DNA from: Pirellulales bacterium
GTDB taxonomy: Bacteria; Planctomycetota; Planctomycetia; Pirellulales; Thermoguttaceae
Reading direction: 5' to 3'
Assembly: GCA_016931075.1 (NCBI GenBank)
Contig: JAFGFF010000063.1
Span: 1-48,716, forward strand
DNA: 48,716 nucleotides
Shown here: positions 1 through 8,158 of the stretch, one piece after another
Layout of the letters: each line of letters begins with the position of its first letter
Numbering within the stretch: the stretch's first letter is position 1
Position numbers and translations under genes: made by a program
Notes under the pieces: model-generated
Told to the model about the DNA's origin: nothing
The model's database searches: none
What the model saw: the letters and a program-made list of their open reading frames with translations, nothing else

Positions 1-171
1 CCGCCGGCCTGGTGGGACTACATGGACCACGCCCAGCGGCTGAACCTGCGGATCTTCGAGGAGTTTGAAAAGGCCGGGATCGACTTCGCCTTCCCGACCC
101 AGACCGTCTACCTCGCCCGCGACGCCCGACGCCAACCGGCCGTCGAAATGCTGGGGAAGGATCTTTCTTAG
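1..171 (+). CDS. MscS-family mechanosensitive channel, C-terminal fragment
   Basis: This is the last 56 codons of a gene that begins before the window. The translation includes a segment reading GIDFAFPTQTVYLA, which matches the C-terminal cytoplasmic end of small-conductance mechanosensitive channels, where a Phe-Pro-Thr-Gln-Thr strand is characteristic. The family forms membrane pores that release solutes on hypo-osmotic shock. The membrane domain lies outside the window, so the subfamily cannot be judged. The stop codon is TAG at 169-171, and a palindromic repeat follows within 40 bases. Confidence 0.8.
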   Translation, partial: PPAWWDYMDHAQRLNLRIFEEFEKAGIDFAFPTQTVYLARDARRQPAVEMLGKDLS

Positions 172-204
172 GCACTTTTCAAGGATAGACTAACTCATTC
201 GATT

Positions 205-277
205 TGTAGGAGGCGACTCCTGTCGCCGAATGTCCGCTAGTCGGGATCCCATTCGGCGACAGGAGTCGCCTCCTACA
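205..277. repeat. Palindromic repeat, GTAGGAGGCGAC family, copy 1
   Basis: Two perfect 27-base inverted arms (205-231 and 251-277) flank a 19-base spacer. The arm begins TGTAGGAGGCGACTCCTGTC. The same arm recurs as an inverted pair at 9375-9446, and a 13-base remnant lies at 15908-15920. No T-tract follows, so it looks like a dispersed palindromic element rather than a simple terminator. The rest of 172-400 shows no gene. Confidence 0.9.
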
Positions 278-400
278 GGATCTTCCCGGACAGGAACCCG
301 CGAATCAAGCTGGCAACGTGCTTTCAACACATTGAGGGACGCGTTCTTCCAACCACGGCCACGACAGAGCGTGGCCCTCCAGGAAGTGTGAGACGACCTG

Positions 401-1849
401 CTACCCTTCGGTCAGGATCGGCGGCACATTGGTCAGACCGAGGTGCGGTTCGCACCACTGGGCAAGCGTCAGTAGGTCCGTATCGTGGTGCCAGCGGCCG
501 ACGAGTTGGACAGCTCCAGGCATCCCGTCGTCGGCCAGGCCACAGGGGATCGAGACGACCGGCAATCCGGCCATGCTCCACGGGGCCTGGCATTCCGACG
601 TGCCTGTGTGGGCAAGTGTTGCCGGGGCTGTTGTGTGCGTCGAAGGGCAGAGCAACGCATCATACGATTCGACCAGCGGCACGACCTCCCGGCGGAACTG
701 CCGTTGCCAGGCCAGCGCCTCGGCGTAGTCGGCGGCCGAGGTGGCCAGGCCCAGGTCGAGCATCTCGGCGATCATCGAGCCGTACAGTTCGTGATGGGCG
801 GTGAAGTTGGCTCGATGGTACGCAGCTCCTTCGACGGCCATGATCCGACGGTGCATCGGCTTGGTCATGGCGAAGTCAACGTCCGTCTGGACCAACTCGA
901 CCGTCGCACCGGCCCGACGCAGCCGTTCAACCGCGCTGGCGACCAATTCACGGATCGCCGGATCGGCCACGTTGTGGAAAAACCCGCTCAACAGCCCTAG
1001 CCGGGGCGGTCGCGCGGCCTGGCCGTCGCCGGTCGTAGCCGGTGTTGACGCGGTCAAACCGCCTGGTGGGCCGAAATCGTCCGAGTGGGGCAGACAGCGG
1101 AGCATCAGGGCCAGGTCGGCCACACGCCGGGCCATCGGGCCGACGTGGTCGAAGTGGTAGCTCACCGGCACGACCCCCTGCCGGCTCACGCGACCGAACG
1201 TCGGCTTGCACGTCGCGATGCCGCAATACGTCGACGGCCGGACCAGCGAACCGCCCGTCTGCGTGCCCAACGCCCCGAGACACATCCCGGTGGCCACCGC
1301 CACGGCCGACCCACTGCTCGAGCCGCCGGGCGTGTGCCCAAGCTGTGGATCCCACGGATTGCGGGTGGGCGGCGGGTCGAAACAGGCGAACTCGACCGTG
1401 ACTGTTTTGCCCAACAGAATGGCCCCGGCCGCCCGCAAGGCGGCCACGACCGGCGCGTCTTGTTCGGCCGGCTCGATATTCTCTCGCAGTGGTGAGCCCG
1501 CCCGGGTGGGCCAGCCTTGGACGTCAATGATGTCCTTGATGCCCACGGGCACGCCGTGCAATGGACCACGGAACCGGCCGGCCGCCGCCTCGTCGGCCAT
1601 CCGCTGGGCCTCGCGCCGAGCCCCTTCTTCGTCAACAAACACCCACGCCCGGAGCCGGTCGTCAAACTGGTGTATCCGAGACAAGCACAGCTCGACCAGA
1701 TCGACCGGCGAGCATTGTCCGCGGCGAATCTGATCGGTCGTTTCGGCCAGCGTGGGCAAGGAAGGAGTCAGCGGAGTTCTCGTGTGGCTCGTGGTGCTAG
1801 GGGGTGGACCGACACGGCGGGGTTTCTTGGCAGGGCTGGTGTGCGGCAT
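401..1849 (-). CDS. Amidase-signature family hydrolase
   Basis: A 482-residue protein of the amidase signature family (GatA/AmiE-like), which hydrolyses amide bonds with a Ser-cisSer-Lys triad. The expected elements are present in order: the lysine in GIKDIIDV, the glycine/serine-rich block GGSSSGSAVAVA, and the nucleophile serine in TGGSLVRPS. I chose the ATG at 1849. The frame stays open upstream to 1969, but that part lies inside the glycosyltransferase gene. Even so, the first 50 or so bases overlap the end of that gene (stop at 1797). There is no GatB or GatC beside it, and it closes a polysaccharide cluster, so it may act on an amidated sugar or an unrelated small amide. The substrate is unknown. 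Confidence 0.85.
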   Translation of the reverse strand: MPHTSPAKKPRRVGPPPSTTSHTRTPLTPSLPTLAETTDQIRRGQCSPVDLVELCLSRIHQFDDRLRAWVFVDEEGARREAQRMADEAAAGRFRGPLHGVPVGIKDIIDVQGWPTRAGSPLRENIEPAEQDAPVVAALRAAGAILLGKTVTVEFACFDPPPTRNPWDPQLGHTPGGSSSGSAVAVATGMCLGALGTQTGGSLVRPSTYCGIATCKPTFGRVSRQGVVPVSYHFDHVGPMARRVADLALMLRCLPHSDDFGPPGGLTASTPATTGDGQAARPPRLGLLSGFFHNVADPAIRELVASAVERLRRAGATVELVQTDVDFAMTKPMHRRIMAVEGAAYHRANFTAHHELYGSMIAEMLDLGLATSAADYAEALAWQRQFRREVVPLVESYDALLCPSTHTTAPATLAHTGTSECQAPWSMAGLPVVSIPCGLADDGMPGAVQLVGRWHHDTDLLTLAQWCEPHLGLTNVPPILTEG

Positions 1850-3080
1850 GGCGCGGTGAGGTTCCCGAACGTTGACAGAGAGACTCGAAGAAGTCCGCCA
1901 GTCGACCGGCGGCCTTGGACAGATCGTGGTGCTGGAGGACGAACTCCCGGGCACGTCGGCCCATGGCAATCCGTTCCGCTTCGGCCGTGTCGCGGAGCCG
2001 GATCATCGCCTCGGCCATGGCCGCCGGGTCCTCGGGCGGGACGGTGACGCCCGCCCGGGCCTCCTGAATCGGATCGTAACACGAGTCGCAGGCGAACACA
2101 ACGGGCCGGGCCGAGGCCATGAAATTAAAGACCTTGTTCACACTCATCCCGTACCGCCGGACGACCGTCATCTTCCGATGGGCGTGGACGAAGGCGTGGC
2201 ACTGTTGGGACATCTCGGCCAGCTCGAGCTTGGTCACCAGATCGTGAAACTGGAGGTTCTCAAGTCCTTGCCGGGCCGCCTTTTCGACCAAGGGTTGCTT
2301 GGCCGGTCCGTCGCCGACCAGCCGGATCCGGATGCCCCGGCCGGCCGGGTCGGCCGCCAGCCGTGCAGCCGCCTCGACGATCGTTTCCATGTCGTTGCCC
2401 GAGCCAAATCGGCCGAAACAGGCGATCAGAAACGGCTCGGCCGGCGGCGGGTCCGGGGGCTCGGGAAACAGGTCCGGGTCGATCCCGTTGGGGATGTAGA
2501 TCACCCGGTCGGACGGCACGCCGTGGGCCACCGCATAGTCGGCGATCTTCGGCAGGACGCTCAGCACGCCGTCGGCCTGGGCGAACGCGCGGCGTTCCAG
2601 CCAGCGGAAGTGCCAGCAGATGGGATGCCACCGGGGCAGGCTGCCCAGGTCGATCAGCGACTGCGGCCAAATGTCGCGGATCTCGTAGACGAACGTCGCT
2701 CCGTGTCGCCGGGCCTGCCGGAAGCCCGCCTCGACCGCGTAAGGATGCGAAAGCGACCCGATCACTACCTCAGGCGTAGCCAGCCCCTCGTCAGCCCGAC
2801 AGGCGTTTCGGGCGTAGTGGTACATGTTCAACAGCCGTGTGACCGACCCGCGATAAGGCGTGGTGCGCACGTACCGGAACCGGACGCCTTCGTCCATCAC
2901 GTCGACAAAACGCTCGCCCGGCGGGATCTCGATCCCGGGGGCGTAATCCTGGGCGAACGACGCCGGGAACAGCGTCACCTGGTGGCCCGCCTGCTGCATG
3001 TAATACGCCATCACCGCATGGCCGGTCAGTCCGGTCCCATGCCGCCGGCAGGCGTAGTGATTGAAGATCCAAATACGCAT
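1797..3080 (-). CDS. Glycosyltransferase family 4 (WbuB-like)
   Basis: A 427-residue GT-B fold glycosyltransferase with no membrane segment. The N-terminal half begins MRIWIFNHYA and carries a Gly/His-rich acceptor-side loop. The C-terminal half has the donor-binding region, with NKVFNFMASARPVV followed by a conserved glutamate in PIQEARAG, as in WbuB and other GT4 enzymes of O-antigen and exopolysaccharide clusters. It probably transfers a nucleotide-activated sugar to a lipid-linked oligosaccharide on the cytoplasmic face of the membrane. It starts at the ATG at 3080, 24 bases after the epimerase stop, so the two are probably co-transcribed. Its last 50 bases overlap the start of the amidase gene. 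Donor and acceptor cannot be told from sequence. Confidence 0.88.
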   Translation of the reverse strand: MRIWIFNHYACRRHGTGLTGHAVMAYYMQQAGHQVTLFPASFAQDYAPGIEIPPGERFVDVMDEGVRFRYVRTTPYRGSVTRLLNMYHYARNACRADEGLATPEVVIGSLSHPYAVEAGFRQARRHGATFVYEIRDIWPQSLIDLGSLPRWHPICWHFRWLERRAFAQADGVLSVLPKIADYAVAHGVPSDRVIYIPNGIDPDLFPEPPDPPPAEPFLIACFGRFGSGNDMETIVEAAARLAADPAGRGIRIRLVGDGPAKQPLVEKAARQGLENLQFHDLVTKLELAEMSQQCHAFVHAHRKMTVVRRYGMSVNKVFNFMASARPVVFACDSCYDPIQEARAGVTVPPEDPAAMAEAMIRLRDTAEAERIAMGRRAREFVLQHHDLSKAAGRLADFFESLCQRSGTSPRHAAHQPCQETPPCRSTP

Positions 3081-3104
3081 AGGGCAAGATAATCCGTTAT
3101 CGGT

Positions 3105-4211
3105 TCATATTGAAGCAAGCTGCCCGATCAACGCGGCCGTACGCGAGGCGGCCTGGCCGTGGCCGTAGTAGGGGGCGGCGTCGGGCAGGGGGTCGGTTCG
3201 GGACCGGTGGTCGGCAACGGCTTGGACGATCCGGTCGGCCTGGGCGCTGGCCAGGCAGTTGGCCCCGACGTCGACCGTTTCGGTCCATTCGGTCTCTTCC
3301 CGCATTGTCACACACGGGACGCCCCAGATGAAGGCCTCCTTTTGCATTCCGCCCGAATCGGTCACGATCACGGCCGCCTCCCGTTCCAGGCAAAGCGTTT
3401 CGAAGTATGAAACGGGCGGGATGATGTGTAATCCCTTGGCGTCTAGCAACGGCCAGCCAGTCAGCCGGGCACGCGTCCGTGGGTGAACCGGGAAGACAAC
3501 CGGCACACTCCGGGCGATGGTTTCGGCCGCTTTAAGGATCTGGCCCAACCGGTCGGCATCGTCCGTGTTGCCCGCCCTGTGGCACGTCATCAGGACGTAT
3601 TCCCCCGGCTTCAGGCCAAGTTTCCCCAATGGATCCACCCGCCGGGCGGCCACCTCACCAAAGAGCCGCACGGCGTCGAACATGACGTCGCCCACCTGGT
3701 GCACGTTCCGGGTGATTCCCTCGGCGGCCAGGTGTTCGACGGCCTGTGTTGTCGGGCAGAGAAGCAGGTCGGCCACGCGGTCGGTCAGCACGCGGTTGAT
3801 TTCCTCGGGCATGGTCCGTTCGAACGAACGGAGACCCGCCTCAACGTGGGCGAGCGGAATGCCCAACTTCGCGGCGGCCAGCGCGCCGGCCAGCGTTGAG
3901 TTCGTGTCGCCGTAGACGACAACCGCCCTCGGCCGCCACTCCAGCAGCACCTCTTCGACGGCCGCCAGCATCCGGCCCGTCTGCGCCCCGTGGCCCGCCG
4001 GCCCGACACCCAGATTGCAGTCCGGCTTGGGCAGCCCCAGCTCTTCAAAAAACACCTCCGACATGGTCGCGTCGTAGTGCTGGCCCGTGTGGACCAATCG
4101 CTCGCGCACCTGTCCCACTTCGGCCAACGCCCGACTGACCACCGCCGCCTTGATGAACTGCGGCCTGGCGCCGACGATGGTGACGATTTCGGGTGTGGAG
4201 GGAGAAGACAT
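3105..4211 (-). CDS. wbpI: UDP-N-acetylglucosamine 2-epimerase family, WbpI-like
   Basis: A 368-residue non-hydrolysing sugar 2-epimerase. The start IVTIVGARPQFIKAAVVSRA and the later VYGDTNSTLAGALAAAKL, HVEAGLRSF, MPEEINR and DSGGMQKEAF blocks are family signatures. GARPQFIKA, rather than the GTRPEAIK of WecB, points to the WbpI/WlbD branch, which converts UDP-GlcNAc3NAcA to UDP-ManNAc3NAcA. That fits the WbpB-, WbpD- and WbpE-like genes upstream in the same cluster. WecB activity (UDP-GlcNAc to UDP-ManNAc) is the alternative. The ATG at 4211 lies 12 bases after the preceding glycosyltransferase stop, so these genes probably form one transcript. Confidence 0.88.
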   Translation of the reverse strand: MSSPSTPEIVTIVGARPQFIKAAVVSRALAEVGQVRERLVHTGQHYDATMSEVFFEELGLPKPDCNLGVGPAGHGAQTGRMLAAVEEVLLEWRPRAVVVYGDTNSTLAGALAAAKLGIPLAHVEAGLRSFERTMPEEINRVLTDRVADLLLCPTTQAVEHLAAEGITRNVHQVGDVMFDAVRLFGEVAARRVDPLGKLGLKPGEYVLMTCHRAGNTDDADRLGQILKAAETIARSVPVVFPVHPRTRARLTGWPLLDAKGLHIIPPVSYFETLCLEREAAVIVTDSGGMQKEAFIWGVPCVTMREETEWTETVDVGANCLASAQADRIVQAVADHRSRTDPLPDAAPYYGHGQAASRTAALIGQLASI

Positions 4212-4223
4212 AGAGGCTGGGGA

Positions 4224-5372
4224 TCAGGGATTGGGAATTGGGGATTGGGGTGTCGTGGGGGCCAGTAACTGTTCGTAGAACTCTACTAAGTGTGATGCCT
4301 CGGATCGCCAGTCGTAGTGGGCCAGGGCGGCGTCGCGGCCGCGACGGCCCATGGCTTGGGCTTCGGTCGGATCATCCAACAGTCGGGCGATCGCGGCGGC
4401 CACGGCGGCCGGGTCGTCGGGGTTGACGCACAGGCCGCAGCCTGACTCGTCGACCAGACGCCGGTAGAGCGGGAAATCGGACACCACCACCGGCAGGCCC
4501 AGGGCCATGTACTCGAGGATCTTCGTCGGCATCGACTCGACCAGGTTCGGCTGACGCTTCAACACGGCCAGGCCGACGTGACACGGGGCGATTCGCCGCC
4601 AGGCCTCCGCCGGCGGGAGATAGCCGTGCAGCCGGACGTTTTGCAGACCGAGTTGCGAGATCCTCGTTTTCAATTCCTGTTGATGGCGCGATTCGGCCGG
4701 GCCGATACACTCCAAGGTCGGTTCATGACCCAACCGTTTCAGTTCGACCAGCGCGTCGAGTATCGTCAGGCTACCCCGTTGGGCCGCGACCACGCCCAGG
4801 TAGGCTAGTGCAGGCTCAGGCGATCGGGCTGACTGCAACGGGACAAGTTCTTCCAGCAACGGGAGATTCCGAACGACGATACTGCGTTTGATCCACGGGT
4901 AGCAGGCCACGTAGGACTCTTCGGCGAAGACGACGGGCACCCGGGCAAGCCACCACCGCTCGGCTCGACGGACGGCCCAGGCCACCAGCCGTCGTAGTCC
5001 CCGGGGAATCCACGTCTTGCCCAGCACGGCCGCCGGCAGGTTTTCATGCATGTCGAACACAACCACCGCCCCTCGCTGGCCCAACCGCTTGACCAGCGGC
5101 ATCAGCTCGGGATCATGCAAATGATACAACGCGGCATTTTCTTCCAGCGCGGCCTGGAGCACGCGTCGGGTGGTGCCCAGTATCCGTCCGATCCGGCCCG
5201 GCCGCCGCGAGACGTAGCGAATGCGAACCTCCGAGTCAACGACCTCGCCCCGGCCTTCCGGTGCGATGAGCACCACCTCGTAGCCTGCCCTGGCTAGACT
5301 GCGACACTCCTTGTGCAGAATCCGGATGTCCCCGGCCGGATGCACGCTCGTTAGGTGGACAATCTTGGTCAT
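4224..5372 (-). CDS. Glycosyltransferase family 4
   Basis: A 382-residue GT-B glycosyltransferase starting MTKIVHLTSVHPAGDIRI. The C-terminal half shows the donor-site pattern MPTKILEYMALGLPVVVSDF and then a short acidic stretch. The frame is open to 5435, but the ATG at 5372 is preferred: it matches the usual family start and leaves a 10-base gap after the O-antigen polymerase stop instead of a 53-base overlap. The last residues (QSPIPNP) are encoded by a GGGATTGGGAATTGG-type simple repeat, so the natural C-terminus has probably been extended or replaced by repeat DNA. It should act in the cytoplasm on the growing lipid-linked repeat unit. Donor sugar unknown. Confidence 0.85.
   Translation of the reverse strand: MTKIVHLTSVHPAGDIRILHKECRSLARAGYEVVLIAPEGRGEVVDSEVRIRYVSRRPGRIGRILGTTRRVLQAALEENAALYHLHDPELMPLVKRLGQRGAVVVFDMHENLPAAVLGKTWIPRGLRRLVAWAVRRAERWWLARVPVVFAEESYVACYPWIKRSIVVRNLPLLEELVPLQSARSPEPALAYLGVVAAQRGSLTILDALVELKRLGHEPTLECIGPAESRHQQELKTRISQLGLQNVRLHGYLPPAEAWRRIAPCHVGLAVLKRQPNLVESMPTKILEYMALGLPVVVSDFPLYRRLVDESGCGLCVNPDDPAAVAAAIARLLDDPTEAQAMGRRGRDAALAHYDWRSEASHLVEFYEQLLAPTTPQSPIPNP
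4227..4250. repeat. GGGATTGGG-type simple repeat at gene end
   Basis: Two and a half imperfect units of GGGATTGGGAAT / GGGGATTGGGG occupy the last codons of the upstream glycosyltransferase, on the opposite strand. They give a low-complexity Pro/Ser/Ile/Asn tail. Such short G-rich units look like spreading repeat DNA rather than conserved coding sequence. Confidence 0.55.
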
Positions 5373-5382
5373 GGGCAGTTGG

Positions 5383-6705
5383 TCACTCAGCCGGGGCGTC
5401 GTCTTGTTCTCGCTCAGTCTGCACGATACACCCACGGCGTCGGCCGGGCAGGCAGGTCAGGCCCAACATGCCGAACAGAAACCGGTTGTCGGGCAGGTCG
5501 CCGGAGGTCATGGCGTTGGCTAGGGCGTTCACGAGCAACATAAGTACAATCAACCGAAGCGGATCGCTGGTCAACTGCCGCACCGGTCCGAGCGCTCGCC
5601 ACGCGGCCCAGAACAGGGCAATCAAGAGTCCCAGGCCCACCAGGCCCAACTCGGCCAGCGTCTCGATGATTAGGTTGTGTGGATACGCCCGCACATCGGA
5701 GTGCAAGTAGAGCATCGGCCAGGCCCCAATGCCATGGCCCAACAGGGGGCGTTGCCACCAGTATTCGATGCCTGCCGGATAGGCTTCCAGCCGCGATGCG
5801 GTCGAATGGCCCAGTTCGCCTTCCCAGAGCCGCTGCATCCGCTGGAGCGTCTGCGGGGCCCATTCGGAAAAGGACAAGGCGATGCCGCCGACCAACAGGA
5901 CGCCGAGCAGCAAAGCGTAGGTGGCCATCCGCCGGCGGACGCGCCGCCCGGGCTGAGAGACGATTGCCATGCCCAACGGCACCACCGCGCCGGCGACCGT
6001 GGCCAGCAGGGGCATCCGACCGCCGAGGATCAACAGCACACCGCAGAAGCCAAGGAATCCGGCCAGGGCCGCCCAGCGTTTGGCCCGCGAATCGGCCAGC
6101 AGCAACCCGTAGCCCAACAGGATCAACCCAGCCGCGCCGATCATCCGCCCCAGGCCGAGGTAGTTACCACCCAGCGCCTCGATCGAATGGCCGGCCTCGG
6201 TTTCCCGGAAGCTCCAAAGGCTCTCGGCTGCCAGCCACACGGCGAAGAGCGTCAGTAGCAGAAAAAAACGAACCACTCGTCGCCGGCCCGAGGCGATCAC
6301 GACCGCGCAGGCCGCCAGTGTCCAGAAAGTCAGCACGCCGACGTACAGGGCCTTGCTTCGTGCGTAGTCGCCGCCGGGCGTCCAGAGCAGGCTCAACACG
6401 GCGTAGCTGAAAAACAACCCTGCACAGACCAGCACCACTGGCGCGGAACGAGGAAACCGGTATCCTCGCCGCAACACAACCACGCCGCCGGCCAGGACGC
6501 TCAGGCCGAAGAACAGGGCCGTCAGGTCGATCGACAACCATTCGGCCAGCCGTTCGAATCGCGGATCGGCCTTGAACCGCCCAGCCATCAAGAAGAGAAC
6601 AAATAGTGTTTCGAACGAGAACAACGTCGTGACAATCCACGGGTCGGCTCGCCGGCCGTCGGGCTCCGGAGCATCGGTGCGGGCGGTGAGGACCGTGGGG
6701 CTCAT
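5383..6705 (-). CDS. O-antigen polymerase/ligase family (Wzy_C) membrane protein
   Basis: A 440-residue integral membrane protein with about ten to twelve hydrophobic segments. The conserved periplasmic loop follows residue 300: LLGHGIGAWP and then YPHNLIIETLAELGLVGL, the Wzy_C/WaaL signature including the His-Asn pair. Members either polymerise O-units or ligate O-antigen to lipid A-core at the periplasmic face, and sequence alone does not separate the two. Its ATG overlaps the stop of the preceding glycosyltransferase (ATGA at 6702-6705), so translation is probably coupled. The position between sugar-nucleotide genes and glycosyltransferases fits polymerisation of the polysaccharide made by this cluster. 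Confidence 0.87.
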   Translation of the reverse strand: MSPTVLTARTDAPEPDGRRADPWIVTTLFSFETLFVLFLMAGRFKADPRFERLAEWLSIDLTALFFGLSVLAGGVVVLRRGYRFPRSAPVVLVCAGLFFSYAVLSLLWTPGGDYARSKALYVGVLTFWTLAACAVVIASGRRRVVRFFLLLTLFAVWLAAESLWSFRETEAGHSIEALGGNYLGLGRMIGAAGLILLGYGLLLADSRAKRWAALAGFLGFCGVLLILGGRMPLLATVAGAVVPLGMAIVSQPGRRVRRRMATYALLLGVLLVGGIALSFSEWAPQTLQRMQRLWEGELGHSTASRLEAYPAGIEYWWQRPLLGHGIGAWPMLYLHSDVRAYPHNLIIETLAELGLVGLGLLIALFWAAWRALGPVRQLTSDPLRLIVLMLLVNALANAMTSGDLPDNRFLFGMLGLTCLPGRRRGCIVQTEREQDDAPAE

Positions 6706-8090
6706 TGCTGCCCTCCCCGCGAGTCGGTCCCCGCGACCAGGGTATCGAAGAACTTCGCAAGCACGGCCGCCTGGCGTTGCTTGCTGAATCGTTCGATCTG
6801 CTCCGGTGTGCCTTCGAACGTCTCGGCGCCGTTGCGAATCGCGTCGATAAACCGGACGATCTCTTTAGTTGTCGAGCAGACCCGACCTTTGGCCGTGCGA
6901 CGCAGGATGGGGCCCATGTCCGAATCGGCCCGGGTGATTGCCAGCACGGGCGGGCGCAGGGCGACCAGTTCGAGGAATTTGCCGGTGAGCGTTCCTTTTG
7001 CCCATTCGGGCCCCGGGCGGACGTCGTCCAACACGACGTTGGCCAACGCGCCGGCCGCCTCGGCCTGGATCATCTCGGGCGGGGCCGGCGGCAAGAGCTG
7101 GACTCGGTCGGCCACGTTTCGGCGTCGGGCTTCGGTCAGGATCTGGTCTTCCAGGTTTGTTGGACCGAGCGAACGGATCGTCCAAGAAAGGTCTGAACAC
7201 TTGGACAACATGTCGAGGATTTGGATCGCGCCTTCAAGACGCTCGGGATAGAACCGACCGGCGTAATGAAGGTAAGGAGACGAGCATTCGGATGGCGGCG
7301 TGCACTCACCCCCGGCCCCTCTCCCTGAGGGAGAGGGGAGAGTGGTGTCCCAGCCGTTGTAGATTGCGCGAGTTGGACGGCGATAGGTGCGTCGGAGGAT
7401 ACGGCGGAGGGTGGGGCTGACGGTGGTCAGACCCGAGGCCGAGCGTAGCAACGTCCGTTCGATCCGCCGATCGAGCCATTGAGCAAGCTGGCCTCGTTCG
7501 TCGGGTCGCAACGCGGCCAGGTCGCGAAAATCGGCCACCCAGGGAACTCGGAGGACTCTCGCGAAATGTCTTGCCAACCAGAGAGCGGCCGCTGGGCCGA
7601 ACGTGCCGAGGACCAAGTCGATTGACGGAAGCTTCGCCAACAACGTGTTTTCCTGACGAAGTACCTCGCGCCGCCAGGTCAGGCATGTGTAGTCGATCGC
7701 CCGAAAGCGAAGCCGTCCCAGGGCGAGCACCCGGCGCAATCCTTCGCCCCCGGTCGACAACCCCCGCCGAACCGGCCGGCCGGTGATCTTGTGGCATACT
7801 TCATTCTGGGTGGCACGGGCATCTTGCCCGTGGGGTGATTGCATCACTGGCGAGACGCCAGTGCCACTCGATGGAGAAGACGTCGGCGACTCTGGATGCC
7901 GGCCGATGCGGAGGATCTGTTCCGGCGACAGACGAACCGGCAACGGGCCGTCGGACTCCATGGTCAGGATCCAAGGACGCCATCCGACCGATTCCAGGTG
8001 CGGCGTCAGATACCCGAACCGTCGCGCCGCGATGTTGTTGTGCGGCGGGAAGCTCTGCGTCACAATCAGAACGTTCCGAAGCGGTTCCAT
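6702..8090 (-). CDS. Glycosyltransferase interrupted in frame by two palindromic repeats
   Basis: A 462-residue glycosyltransferase-like protein. The start MEPLRNVLIVTQSFPPHNN and the segment WVADFRDLAALRP are typical of GT4-like enzymes with a GT-B fold. Two stretches do not belong to the fold. GTGVSPV...HGQDARAT at about residues 75-94 is encoded by the palindromic element at 7809-7868. LPSPSGRGAGGE at about residues 252-263 is encoded by the palindrome at 7316-7338. Both keep the frame open and would form surface loops. Whether the enzyme is active is unclear. The gene ends with an ATGA overlap into the O-antigen polymerase gene. Donor and acceptor unknown. Confidence 0.8.
   Translation of the reverse strand: MEPLRNVLIVTQSFPPHNNIAARRFGYLTPHLESVGWRPWILTMESDGPLPVRLSPEQILRIGRHPESPTSSPSSGTGVSPVMQSPHGQDARATQNEVCHKITGRPVRRGLSTGGEGLRRVLALGRLRFRAIDYTCLTWRREVLRQENTLLAKLPSIDLVLGTFGPAAALWLARHFARVLRVPWVADFRDLAALRPDERGQLAQWLDRRIERTLLRSASGLTTVSPTLRRILRRTYRRPTRAIYNGWDTTLPSPSGRGAGGECTPPSECSSPYLHYAGRFYPERLEGAIQILDMLSKCSDLSWTIRSLGPTNLEDQILTEARRRNVADRVQLLPPAPPEMIQAEAAGALANVVLDDVRPGPEWAKGTLTGKFLELVALRPPVLAITRADSDMGPILRRTAKGRVCSTTKEIVRFIDAIRNGAETFEGTPEQIERFSKQRQAAVLAKFFDTLVAGTDSRGGQQ
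7316..7338. repeat. CCTCTCCC palindromic repeat inside a glycosyltransferase gene
   Basis: A perfect 10-base inverted repeat (7316-7325 and 7329-7338) with a 3-base loop. The core CCTCTCCC / GGGAGAGG is shared with the intergenic palindrome at 14848-14872. Here it is read as coding sequence, giving a Pro/Ser/Gly/Arg-rich insert. Confidence 0.85.
7809..7868. repeat. GGTGGCAC palindromic repeat inside a glycosyltransferase gene
   Basis: Composite palindrome: outer GTGGCAC/GTGCCAC ends, a left hairpin (ACGGGCATCTTGCCCGT) and a right hairpin CACTGGCGAGACGCCAGTG at 7846-7864. The right half is identical to the elements at 12583-12644 and 29207-29268. It is translated in frame on the minus strand as GTGVSPV...HGQDARAT. 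Confidence 0.88.
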
Positions 8091-8141
8091 CGGCTCTCAG
8101 ACAGCGTCACACCCTTTGTGCTTTATTGTGTATTTCGCGCT

Positions 8142-8158
8142 TTTCGTGGTTCCCCTCT
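8142..8158. repeat. Short dispersed repeat, copy 1
   Basis: A 17-base segment TTTCGTGGTTCCCCTCT is identical at 31283-31299, in each case preceded by T-rich DNA of similar character (TATTTCG...). It lies just downstream of the aminotransferase stop, probably a remnant of a dispersed intergenic repeat. Confidence 0.6.

Noticed and set aside
205-277. Palindromic repeats as CRISPR arrays or rho-independent terminators
   Set aside because: There are only single inverted pairs with no regular spacer array, no cas genes, and no T-tract after the stems.
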